Shown here: positions 24,601-35,519 of the stretch, in pieces
Layout of the letters: each line of letters opens with the position of its first letter
Numbering within the stretch: the first letter of the stretch is position 1
Assembly: GCF_002078875.1 (NCBI RefSeq)
Contig: NC_034410.1
Coordinates: forward strand, 75,856,661 to 75,920,660
Direction: 5' to 3'
Source of the DNA: Numida meleagris
Taxonomy: Eukaryota > Chordata > Aves > Galliformes > Numididae
DNA: 64,000 nucleotides
The notes under the pieces: model-generated
Seen by the model: only the letters and a program-made list of their open reading frames with translations
Database searches by the model: none
Told to the model about the DNA's origin: nothing
Position numbers and translations under genes: made by a program

Positions 24601-27600
24601 TGTGAGCAGGCAGGAAAACTTTTAATGGAAGATACAAATCCCGCTTCTGTTCTCTAATTCGATGACCTCTCATTAATTTCAAAGGTATTGCTTGGGTAAA
24701 GAACTTAGAAAATGACCTTTGGTTTTGCCTATTTAAATTGCTAGTGGAGCTGTCACATCATTCTTATGGAAAAGGACTATGGATATAAAAATAAAGATAT
24801 TAAAGTACATTCTATATATTTGCTTCTATATTGATTTTCACAAGCTTGGCAATATCTGCTTTAACTTACTGTACAATGGTTAGAGGTTAATCTGAAAAAA
24901 AGCCCACACCAAAAACTTGCAGCATTGATTTGACATTGGACTTTCTCATAAGATGGAATTGTGAAAGAATGCAAAAGCTGTGGAAAGGCCAATATAATCA
25001 CAGCTAAATTTAAAGTATCTGTCAGTATTAGATTACAAATTTGCTTTTGTGGAACCTCAGCCCCTTGAAAATCTTTTTTTTGAGTGTTTCAAGGCAGAAA
25101 TTGAGCTCAGTTTTTAGTAGTATCCAGACCACTTCTATGTCACGAAGGTGAAATTTTAATTGCTTTTCAATATTCAGTTTGTGTGGAAGTAAATGCTGAT
25201 GTTATTCTTCTTCATTGAATTGTCTTTTTTCCTTTTTAAAAAGCTGGAGACAAGTTGATTTCTTTCTTTCTTTTGTTGCATGATTCCACATGGAGAGGAA
25301 AGGAAAAAAAATAAGAACACATTTTTATTTGCATGGAGGAAGGGAAGATTTCAGGGTCTGAATGAAGCATTCAGTTCTTCCAAAGCATCCATTCTCTCCT
25401 GTGGCATCAGCACTCTGCCAAGATTGTCACACTGTGATACCTTCTTTATTTTTAAGTTGGAGACTTTCTAAGGCTAGGATCTTTTCAGTCTATGGGTCTG
25501 CAGTATGATAACATGAAGTCTGATGGGAAAGCTTCACTAGAAACTACCGCTTGGAAAAGCTTTGGCTTATACTTTTCAAGCATAAAACTTGCAGTGAAAG
25601 ACAAGGGAGAGGTGGAGTAAATGAGCGTGGAGAAGTTTCTTTACTTATTTGATAGGACACTATGTACTGTCAGCGTGACATTGCTTGTCTCTTCCACTGT
25701 CATTTTGATGGTCTTTTGGTAGCACCAAGGAGCAAAACTATTCAAATAATGAGGGCAAACAGGCTTTTATGGGAAATGTACTGTCTAAAATGGCATTGCT
25801 TACTTTTTGAACTCAGATCAAAATGCCTTCAAATGCCAATTTTGACTGCATTGGGTTTTCTAAAATGAGTGATGTTTAAGAAGGAAATAAATGGAAAGTC
25901 AAGGTTAAAATCAATTCACTGCATTATTAGAAGTTCTAGCAACATCTGCTCATAAGTGTTAAAATGGTGCTTATAATCCTGACAATAGTGAAATTTCTCC
26001 TAACTTAAAACTTATGCGACATTCGATGAATATTTCATAGTTTTAATTTCTTTTGCACTAAAAACTTTTAAGATACACTTATTCATAGAACTGTAGAATG
26101 ATTTGTTTTATGATGACTAAAAACAAATAAGCAAAACAACAGTGACAGTTACAGTCCTGTAACAACGTACCAGTCGTCGATCCCTTATGGATAGGATACC
26201 TGTGCACTGAGATGTAAGTGGCTGTAATGAAAGATTGATTTTCGGTGGTGACTGCTGATAGAATATGCATGGACTTGAAAGCCGTTTTTCAGAGAGCACA
26301 TGCAAAGAAGTGTAGTTCTATCAACTGAAATGACCAAGAATTTTTTAATATGCACTAGTTAAACCATCTCTGAAATCATTGTACAGGAAAATGTATTCTA
26401 GTGCTTTAACCACAGAAAAGGTAGACTGCCTCCCTGTTAGGGGGCATTGTCAATTTTTACAAAGTGTTGCAAGCCAATGACAATATATTTGTCTCTGAGC
26501 TTTGTGTGAGATGGCTACACTTGCAGATTGACTGTGAATGTGACAGGGAAACAGAACTTGTTTTTGAGTTTTCTTGTGTTATTCTGCAAATGTAGATGCG
26601 GGTTGTGTTTGAAATGAATGTCGGAACATCACACTGCTACACACTGGCATTTTTAATGTCATCTCCATTTCATTTTGCTATCCAGAGCAATGTAATGGTA
26701 TGACAGCATTCTTTGCTCTCAGTGTAGTATTGGTAAGGTATTTCGTGGCCAGGGATAGTACAAGAAGAGTGTGAGTGTCCTTGCTACCACTTGCAAGCTA
26801 AATTTACAGACTGGTGCAGTAGTAATGCTCAGGTTTCCAAAAAGCTTTCCACATCAGTCTTGTTAACTTGCATTCAGCCGGAAACATACTATACAACGTA
26901 TTTGCTGTACCTCTGGAACAAGCAAAGTTTCCTCCTACAAGGTTCCAGTTTGTGCACACCACAGCTATTCTGCCAATTGAACCAGCATTGAATGTGGTTG
27001 TTAATTGGTAATTCACTTCAAAATCCTACAACTGCTTCAGACTGAAATGGTAATGTAGAGCAGATGCAGCCTTAAGATGGGGTTTCATGTTATTCTTTGA
27101 CTGCCACAGAAAGGAGTAATAGCTTTCATTCTCACATCACCTTCTGAGTGCTCCCTCTGTATCCTTTTCTGAGTTTGACTTGTCGCTGTAAATCTCTCCT
27201 GCTTGGAGGGAAAGCTAACTCATGAAAAACTGTGAGTTTTCCCTCAGATCAGCAAACTAATCAGAGTCACTGTGGAATTGCACAGTTGCTAAATTTAGCA
27301 CAAGGGAAGAAGCAGGAAAGCAAGGGGAAAACAGGTCCATTCCCTCTTGCCTCCTCCTGCTGTTAGATTAAATTAAGTATAATGTGAAACTACACCCTGA
27401 AGGAGAAGCATGTAGGTTTATTCAGAGATTGTGACTGTTGCTGCTGGTTGAGAATTTGTACACCTGAGGTTTCACTGTTTAAAAATGGAGTGGAATTCCT
27501 CGAATGATTTCGTTTATGCCATTTTTTGGGGGAGGAGATATCTGTCTGTAGCAGTTAATAAATGTTTTCAGGTGTCTTGTGCAGATCTTTCCTGACAAAT

Positions 27601-27888
27601 GCAGAAATGCTGGATGTGTATTTGGCTGTTCTTGTTGTCTCTGTTGGCCTTCTCAGAAGAATGGAAGGATTTCAGAATGTAATAGCAAACTGTTATATAT
27701 CAGCATGACATCAGCATGATAGTCAAATGCAGTAGCAAATGTGCCACAAAACTTATGCTTCTAGTATTGTTTCCTTTACCAAAATATTTAGGATGAGTTT
27801 TAATAAGAGGTCAATTCCCTTACTAATTTTAATTTTTGTCTGTCTCTACTTACAAAATGATAAAATAGAAATAGTGTATTGTAATTTT
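21669..27888. other. Intron stretch, 6.2 kb, no recognised transposon
   Basis: AT-rich single-copy sequence. It contains an AT repeat patch at about 22591-22640 and a C12 run at 22704-22715. No LINE, LTR or coding exon is recognised. A somewhat GC-richer patch at 23400-23580 has no identifiable content. Confidence 0.6.
22704..22715 (+). repeat. Poly-C run
   Basis: Twelve consecutive C followed by an A-rich stretch. Such runs are prone to length errors in both cells and sequencing. Confidence 0.9.
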
Positions 27889-28558
27889 CATAGAATCATA
27901 GAATCACCAAGGTTGGAAAGGACCTACAAGATCATTTAGGCCAACAATCCACCTATAACCAGTATTTTCCCACTAAACCATGTCCCTAGTACAACATCCA
28001 AAGGTTTCCTGAACACCTCCACGAACGGTGACTCCACCACCTCCTTGAGCACCTGGGCACACTGCTGGCTCATGTTCAGCCAAGCGTCGACCAATGCTCC
28101 CAGGTCCATTTCTTCCATACAGTCTTCCAGCCACTCTGCCCCAAGCCTGTAGCATTGCCTGGGGTTGTTGTGGCCAAATAGTAGGACCCGGCACTTGGTC
28201 TTGTTGAATTTCATCCCACTGGCCTCAGCCCAGCTATTCAACTTGTCCAGGTCGCTCTGTAGGGCCTTCCTACCCCCAGACAGATCAACACTTCCTCCCA
28301 ACCTGGTGTCTATCTGCAAACTTACTGAGGGTGCACTCCGTGCCCTCATCCAGGTCATCAGTAAAGATACTGAACAGGACAGGCCCCTGTACCAAGATCC
28401 CTGGGAACACCTCTTGTGGCTGGTCACCAGTTGGATTTAATTCCATTCTCCACCACATTCTCTGGGTCTGGCCCTCCAGCCAGTTCTTTAGCCACGGGCA
28501 GCTGGCTTCTCCAGGAGAATACTGCTGAAGTCTAGGTAGACTACGTCAACAGCCTTCT
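27889..28558 (-). mobile_element. CR1 LINE fragment with internal deletions
   Basis: This minus-strand CR1 is closely similar to the copy at 20.1 kb, with the same 3' end and the same RT-domain blocks ([26 protein letters not shown]). Compared with that copy, about 460 bp are missing at 28045 (where CACCTCCTTGAG joins CACCTGGGCACAC) and more near 28495-28520. The same extra base interrupts the FADD active-site block, here at about 28311. Non-functional. Confidence 0.93.
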
Positions 28559-29656
28559 TCCTATGCCTTAAAAAACTTCCATTCTGTTTTCTTTCCAATC
28601 CATTTGTCTTTTTCTAGGAAAAAAAAAAGTCTAAAATACCATACTATTACACTGCTCAATCTATGACTGAATCTGAGTCATATGGTGGAACTACTCTCAC
28701 GTCGTAAAATAAACCAAAAAACAGGAAAGTATTCTACTCCCTAAATATAGATTTTGCTAGAAATAATGTTATCTAATGAGAGCATGTCAGTTTTGGAAAT
28801 CCTCTGTGCTGGTATATGAGCAGAATAAAGTAAAAGTTCTAAAATCAAGTCCTGCCTTTGTATTAATGTACAGTAAGCTGTTTCTTTCTGCCTGTACACT
28901 AGCAGTTTTCAGGTATTTTATCTGGGTTGAATAAACTCTATACAGCCTCTTTAGGCTCTTCAAGGTTGTTTCTCCCCTTGACCCCTCTGAGATTTCTCTT
29001 CAGTACAGCTGACATCTGCTTTCCACTCTGTACAATTCTCCCTGGCCACCTAACCCTTGAAGCCCTTACTCTTCTCTCTGTATGGGTGTTCTAAATCCAC
29101 AGTGCAGCAACCAGGAAAGAAAAGATAGGTAAATGCATACATTTTTAGTGAAAATAGCAGATAACATTTAGGCATCATTTTCAACAGCACAAAGCATTCA
29201 GGAGTGAAGCAGATACCTAGTGAGATCTTTTGACCTTAGTTATATCCTGCAGTCATTGACAGCATGTAGGTAGGACAATCCAGGTTTAGTACTAGGTTTG
29301 TGTTGAATAAGTATAAACGTGTCTACAGTTAGCTTGTATTTGTAATGAACTTAGTGTTTGTTATACCTATGACATTAAAGATGCTTTAGGAAAGTGAAAT
29401 TGCTGATAAACATATTCAGGTTCTGAAACCTTGGCTAATCTGATATTTCCGTGGTTACTGTTCATGAAACTGAAATGATTTTTCCCTGAGGGAAAATACC
29501 CATGCGAATATGCCCAGCAAGGTTGTGACATGTTGCATCAAAGTATATTAGTTTGTGTGATGGGGCTTTACATAGGAATTACCGAGGCAGTAATTCTGCA
29601 GTGTGCTTGGGGCTTGTACTGGAACAGGCTTTAGAGTCTTCATATCTTTGGTTTTC

Positions 29657-29685
29657 AAAAAAAAAAAGAAAGAAAGAAAGAAAAA
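29657..29685 (+). repeat. A-rich (AAAG)n microsatellite
   Basis: A poly-A run of about 11 bases followed by AGAAAGAAAGAAAGAAA. Simple sequence, no tail of a recognisable retrocopy upstream. Confidence 0.85.
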
Positions 29686-31183
29686 TCCCTTCTATGATTA
29701 GCATTTACATAGCACTTGCATATGTAGCACTTTATCACAAGCTAAATTTTGCTGACTTAAGAAGAACCCATATCAATTCTCAGGGCTTCTTCTGATTGCA
29801 CTTCTGAGTTTCATCCAGCTGAAGAAGCAGCATAACTATGACAAAACAAATCAAGAATGATCCAAGAAGAAACCAGCCCAAGATACATCTCTGCTTTTTT
29901 TCTATTGTGAGAAGTGGGCAGCAGAATCCACTTGCTGTCACTGACTGAGCAAGGGACCCTCACCACTTCTTCCCCTGCTTCCAAAGTCAGGGCAATGAAA
30001 AACATCTCTGGGCATCTGAACCTTTATAGATGTCTTCTCTTTTTACCTGCCTCTGTGTGTCTGTATATATATATATACATCATTGACACAGAATGTTTTT
30101 TGTCCGAGGCTGTTCTCTATTTCAGTCAAACCCACTATATACCTTTGTGCAGCTTGCTTCAGGGTATCTTTCCTGCTCATTACCATTACTTCCAAAATCT
30201 GAGCAAATAATACTGAGCCAACTAACATTTTTTTTCTGATTTTAGTCAGCATAGAATTATGCATGTTCCTTCAGCGTATTATGAACCATTATCATCATTA
30301 ACATTATCCTTAGGTAGGCAGTTCAAGTGCTTAAAACCTGCTTCTCTCAAGTTGTTTTCTTCTGAGCTTTGTCTGCCCCTTGGAAGAAAGCTGTAGTTAT
30401 GAGATCGTAGAGTTTCTTACTTGCATCGTAGAGAACATCACAGCTGAATGTGTATATATAATGTTAATGTAATGCATATAACTGTTACAGCTACCAAATT
30501 ATTTTGATTGAAGCCATGAATGAAAACAATTACTCTGTCAGTAATTCTAGGTATATTCCAGAATATACGCTGATGGCACAACTAAACAAAATATCTAATT
30601 AAATTATGCTGAGGCTGTTGCTTTAGTTACAAAAGATAAGGATGTTCAAACCCTGACAGTTCCTATTTCTCATCATCTTGTATCTCAGAATCGCAGCAAA
30701 ATAGCGTGATGTGTCAGAGGTTTGACAGCAGTGCTTAGATAACATATGCATCATTGAAGACGTGAGTGTTATGTAAAAGGAGTGAGCCTGGTGGGAAGTG
30801 ACGATATTTCTGTGATGTATTGAGTTCTGTTCATATATTCGTTACAGGGAAGACGACAGGGTCATGGCCATTCCTGCTGTTGCAGGAACCAGCTCAGACG
30901 AAAAGCTTCTTAGAAGCTTCTCGACTGCACAGTATCATGGAAATCCTTTCATGCAGAATTAAATATAAGGACCCTAAAGCCCAGCAGTCATCTGGGACTT
31001 CTGGGGGCTTCTCATCGAGGTGTCCCATTCTTGATTTTCATGAATTCTAGATTTTCAAAAACCTCCACACTTTATCCTTTCTCTCATCAGAAGTCTCTTT
31101 CAAACAAGAATTTCCAAGTACAGAGCAACTTTACCTGAAATTGTGCTCACAATTGTGTTAGCTGTTCAGTGCATTCTCCGTTT

Positions 31184-31209
31184 TGTGTGTGTGTGTGTGT
31201 GTGTGTGTA
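31184..31209 (+). repeat. (TG)13 dinucleotide microsatellite
   Basis: Uninterrupted TG alternation of 26 bases. Likely length-polymorphic and able to adopt Z-DNA. Confidence 0.95.
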
Positions 31210-33034
31210 TTTTGGGGTTTTTTTCTGAGGATGGATGCACTAAAACCTGATATGCACTAGCAGGGAATGAAGCCTGAGGCCACTTCGAGCGCGCTAAAGG
31301 GGAAGGAAAGTACAGTTACGCAGAGATGTTACGGCTCTGCACATCTTTTCCAAACAGAAGGCAGAAGAAGCCTGGATGTAGATCTGCAAGACAGCATCCT
31401 GGTCTTTTATTATAATGGACAGTATCAATCAGTTTCAGTGCAGTACTTAAAGTAATGACAGCCTTCTTTGTTCTTGAAGGCAGAAAAGAATTACTTTGAG
31501 GGTTCCAAATCGTCCATTGTATGTCTTTTCTCTCTGCACAAAATTTGTTCCTGATATATATCCATTTTCTTTCTCTGCCATCACTTTTTATTTTCACTTT
31601 AAAGTTAAAAAACACAAAATGAACATTTTCTGAAACCTAGCTGCAGCTAGGGACTGCAACACAGTTTGAAATTTACCTTAGATGGGAGGGGGTATGGTTT
31701 ACTTATACTTCCATTAACAAGAGCATGTACTGTAAGAAAACCTGTTTTAAATATGAATAAATACTATCCTTTAAAAACTTACGGGGATTGATGAATTCCC
31801 TGTTTCTAAGTCCTTCCTATCTCACCTGAGCAGACAAGTAAAGCTCTGTGTTTCCTAGGTTCTTGAACCTTTGTTCTGGAAGCTGTGGCATCTCTGAAGG
31901 AGCAGGAGAACTCCCTCTCTTTGCATCCCTTTGGTAAATATGGAGACAGTGGATGCAGCTGCTGACCCCTTTCTCTGCCTCTCAGAAGGTTCTGCTCTGT
32001 GTGGAAATCACAGACTTTCAGACCTTTCCCTCCTGACTTCATCTGATTCTCCTTGTGTTTTGTGACTAATTTCTTGAGAAAAAGGAAAGCTAGGAACTGA
32101 GCAGAAACAATTATTTAGAAATTAGAAAAAAAGGGGAGGCAGAGAAATGAAAAGTGATGCTTAATTGTGAGAAGCTCGGAAGTGCATTAGCAAGGTGAAA
32201 AGGACAAGTTAAGAGCAGGTGAGGATACAATGGGACTGGCTGGGCAAACACAGGAAGCCAATGGTGTACTGAAACATAAGGACTTTGCTGGGTGAAGTAG
32301 AGCGTTCATGGTAGAGGTTTCTTCCTCTTAAACCTTGGGCTGCCCATGGGGCTGTTTATACTCCAGCCCAGCTCCTCCTCCCAACGTGTCAGGCCCAGCC
32401 TGGGAGCCATAGGCTGGTATTTCACATGTGCTTTTGTTACATTTTGGATATACCTGCGATAAGTCAGTTGAATTTGGTATTCAGTCTGTAATGGTAGCCC
32501 CCTGGTGCTTCCTGATTGCTTTGCAGGAGTTGAAGGATTTATCATCAAAAATAATCGATGAGGATGAAGCCAAAACAAGTATTCATAGGAAGATAAGCTA
32601 GTCTTGTGTCTAGACCAGAGTGCAGGGATTTCACTTGCACTGTACTAAATGACAGCTAAAAGTAATAATAATTTTGTTTCATATTAAAACAGTAAATCAA
32701 GTACTTAACTTAGATACACCTTGATTATCTTTCAGAATAGATTAATTCCTCGATCCAACTATCAACTTGCCAGTAAACTAGGCTTAAAAAATTTGACTAA
32801 ATACCCACAGACATTTTAGTCTGTGTAAACTTACAGAGGAAACTAAGTGTCAGTGACAGAGACTTATTTTATTTTAAAGAGAAAGGTCACTGCTCTGCTT
32901 TTTGGGAAGAAATCCTAGTGTATACAGGGCTTTCCTTTGATGACTTGATTAACTGATTAATTTTGAGGATGCCTATTGTGGCAGAATAGGTGATCCAGGG
33001 CTGTTTGCTCAAACTCAATACTTAACACTCCAAA

Positions 33035-33081
33035 GGGGACTAGGTGATCTAGTCCAACCCCTACGATTCTGTGATTCTGTG
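33035..33081 (+). mobile_element. CR1 3'-end remnant
   Basis: GGACTAGGTGATCTAGTCCAACCC-type sequence followed by two ATTCTGTG units is the CR1 3' terminus in + orientation. Only about 47 bases remain, with a small internal deletion. Confidence 0.8.
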
Positions 33082-34589
33082 TACCTGGCACACACTGGCT
33101 CTACCCCCATCCAGGCCATTTTACTCTGGGTATGGAAAGCACAGCCAGGCTAATTCAGCTCTGAACCTGCAAACAGAATGTTCCTGTTGAGCTGTAATTG
33201 AAATGCCTAGATCGGGGGAAGGGGCCAAAGAAGGTAAAAGGGAGGGAGAAAGTTTAAATTATAACCTAGAATCTATTGTTGCTGTGTTTGGAGACGTTCC
33301 CTTTTGCTGACCTGCTGCCCAAGCACTTGAATTGTTTGCATTTCAGTGCCGAGGGGCCACCTTCCCTGGGAAACTGCTGTGTCTTTGTTTTCAGCCAGTT
33401 GAGCTGTTTCTTCCCTGACCATAGAAACACCATTCTCAGTAAGCATTGGCTTCTCTGTGCTGTATTTCACCATACCTGCTTTTTTATACTGTAGCAGTGG
33501 AGGAGCTGCAAACCATTCCATGAAGGCACTGCTAGAAGCAGTCCCCCAAATCAGCTTAGCAGCTGTCTCCAGGGCTCTGCACCTGGCTCTCATTTGTTTT
33601 ATATAAGCAGAAGAGGATAAAAGATGTATCTAATGGGCTCAAATAATGTTCTGGAGGAAAAGTATGAAGGATAATATTAGTTGCTGCATATTTGTGCAGA
33701 TTTCACCCCTCTTCCTTTGTCAAGCCATGATCCTAAGCACTTTTGCTTTCCTGCTCTCACTGTGGGAATGCAAGTTTTGATGCTTATGCCAAGTACCAAG
33801 ATTTGATGGATGTTGTATGTTAAGCTGTGAACTAACAGAAGGAACAGACGAATATATTCTTCTATCTTGCAGAGGACGACTTTGAAGTCAGCAACTCACA
33901 AAGACTTCAGAAAACTCAGAATTGTCAAATTGTTCACTTCTCAAATGCCAGTGTCAGGGTATGGGTTTTAAAGTCTAAAGTAAATGTTAGATCATGCAAG
34001 GCACTGAGCATTCTCAGTTGATGCTGGAGACCAGGCTGCTTCTAAATGATTCTTTGTCTGACAAAACTGCTTCTGTGCTAAAAATTTTAAGTACTCGGAG
34101 TATTTCAACTAAACAGAAGAGGATTTTAAAGGCTCTCCTCATTTCTGTATAAGGTATTACAGCACATCATTTGTTGCCTTGTCAAAATTTGTGTATTTTC
34201 TCATTAATGTTAAATTATTCCCAGGCTAGAAGAAGTCCTGTATAGTCTTCATGTGTATGTGACTTTGTTTTTGATGTCATTCAGATAGTGATACTGTAAT
34301 TCACTGGTTATATTCAATTGCTGTTAAACTGACAAAATAAGAAAATGTGATCCCCCAAAGACTTTATTTGCATTGGGGGCAATCAGCACATTGGCAGTCT
34401 GTTCCTGTCATTCAGGATCATCCCACACCACAAACAGTTGCAGGGAGCTGAGGTTCTTTTTTGCTCAATGTCAAGCTGAAGGAGTATAAATTCTGCTTTT
34501 GAAATGACTGTTCAAGAGGTTTTACTTTGCTGCTCTGCCAGAATCCTTTACAAAGGCTACAGTGTTTGAGTACAGAATAGTATTTCTTA
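33082..34589. other. Intron stretch with no recognised element
   Basis: Single-copy sequence. The opposing frames at 33273-33593 have no domain and are considered chance. Confidence 0.55.
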
Positions 34590-35300
34590 CCACTTAACAG
34601 GATGCTCTTGGATTCTCTTTCCAACTCAGCAGGGCTCTCACATGGTGCCAGTGCTTTATTCCTTTCGTATCCGGCCTGTACTCTCAGTTCCAGGATTACT
34701 GTCAGGACCCCATGGGGAATGACTGCTCCCCGAGGGAGGGGGAGCTTGGGACCAAGAGTTCTAACAGGGCTGGCGGAGCAGGAGGCTTGCTGGCTGGTAC
34801 CCAATCCTACGGTACCCAAGTGGGGCTGATACGGAGGTGGTGGCAAGATTCAGTGAAGAGTTCAGGCCATAGAAGGTTCACTAAAAAGGTTGGACAAGTT
34901 TTTGGTGATGAGGCAGGTCTGAGATGAAGCTAGGAGCACAAGTCAATGTGTTATGGTCAAGATAGGTGTAGAGAATCGTAGCCAGTGATTACCAGGGAAG
35001 GTGATGGAGTTGAGACAGATCCCAGGTCAAACTGGAAAGTCAGTCAGGGTCTGGATCTGTGCCAGTGGAGTACATGACCAGGCACAGGCATGGCTGCAGT
35101 GCAGCTGCAGAGTGGCTCAGGTGAGTGCCCAGTACTCTGCTTAACATCCATTTCTGCATAAAGGGTAGGGGAGCGACTGAGTCTCCTTCCAGCTTTCCTT
35201 AGAAAAGCTCTTCCAGGCTGACTGAGGCATCTCAGAGCTGGCCTTCTGAGCAGAAAGCAAGATGGCAGTGCATTCTAGGCCCTGGCAGGGGAGACAGGGT
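34590..35300. other. GC-richer block with PBS-like words, unassigned
   Basis: A roughly 700-bp GC-richer block in AT-rich surroundings. Two TGGTACCCAA/CGGTACCCAA words lie 16 bases apart at 34795-34820. The second continues as GTGGGGCT, resembling the primer-binding-site motif at 18877. No flanking LTR is identified and the reading frames have no retroviral domain. It may be a decayed ERV or an unnamed repeat. Confidence 0.25.
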
Positions 35301-35458
35301 AGCCTAATCTCTGTGTCCTTGTGTCCTATAAAATGATGACCAGCAAATATGTTCCTTGTACTGACTGTAAGTACATTCAGGATGCAACTCCAAAGGCTAT
35401 TTACTGGGCTATCTTCTGTAACTCATTAAATGGGCTAAAGCTATTAAAAATTCTTTAG

Positions 35459-35505
35459 AAAAACAACATAGGACAAGCATATTCATGCTTGCCCATGTTG
35501 TTTTT
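35459..35505. repeat. Near-perfect inverted repeat (hairpin)
   Basis: Arms 35459-35480 and 35485-35505 form 20 Watson-Crick pairs around a 4-base loop (ATTC), with one bulged base and one mismatch in the middle. The left arm begins AAAAACAACAT and ends CAAGCAT; the right arm is its complement. It would form a stem in CTNND2 pre-mRNA or a cruciform in DNA. Confidence 0.93.
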
Positions 35506-35519
35506 CCACAGATCTGTGG
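35506..35519. repeat. Perfect 14-bp palindrome adjoining the hairpin
   Basis: CCACAGATCTGTGG is exactly self-complementary and starts on the base after the preceding inverted repeat. Confidence 0.95.

Larger units (their letters stand above)
28559..33034. other. Intron stretch, 4.5 kb, only simple repeats recognised
   Basis: Contains an AAAG microsatellite (29657-29685), a short TA run (30065-30077) and a TG repeat (31184-31209). Otherwise it is single-copy sequence. A GC-richer part at 32330-32560 is unassigned. Confidence 0.6.

Noticed and set aside
34418..34846. 142-codon minus-strand frame
   Set aside because: No domain, low-complexity Pro/Ser composition in a GC-rich patch, and no splice or promoter context.
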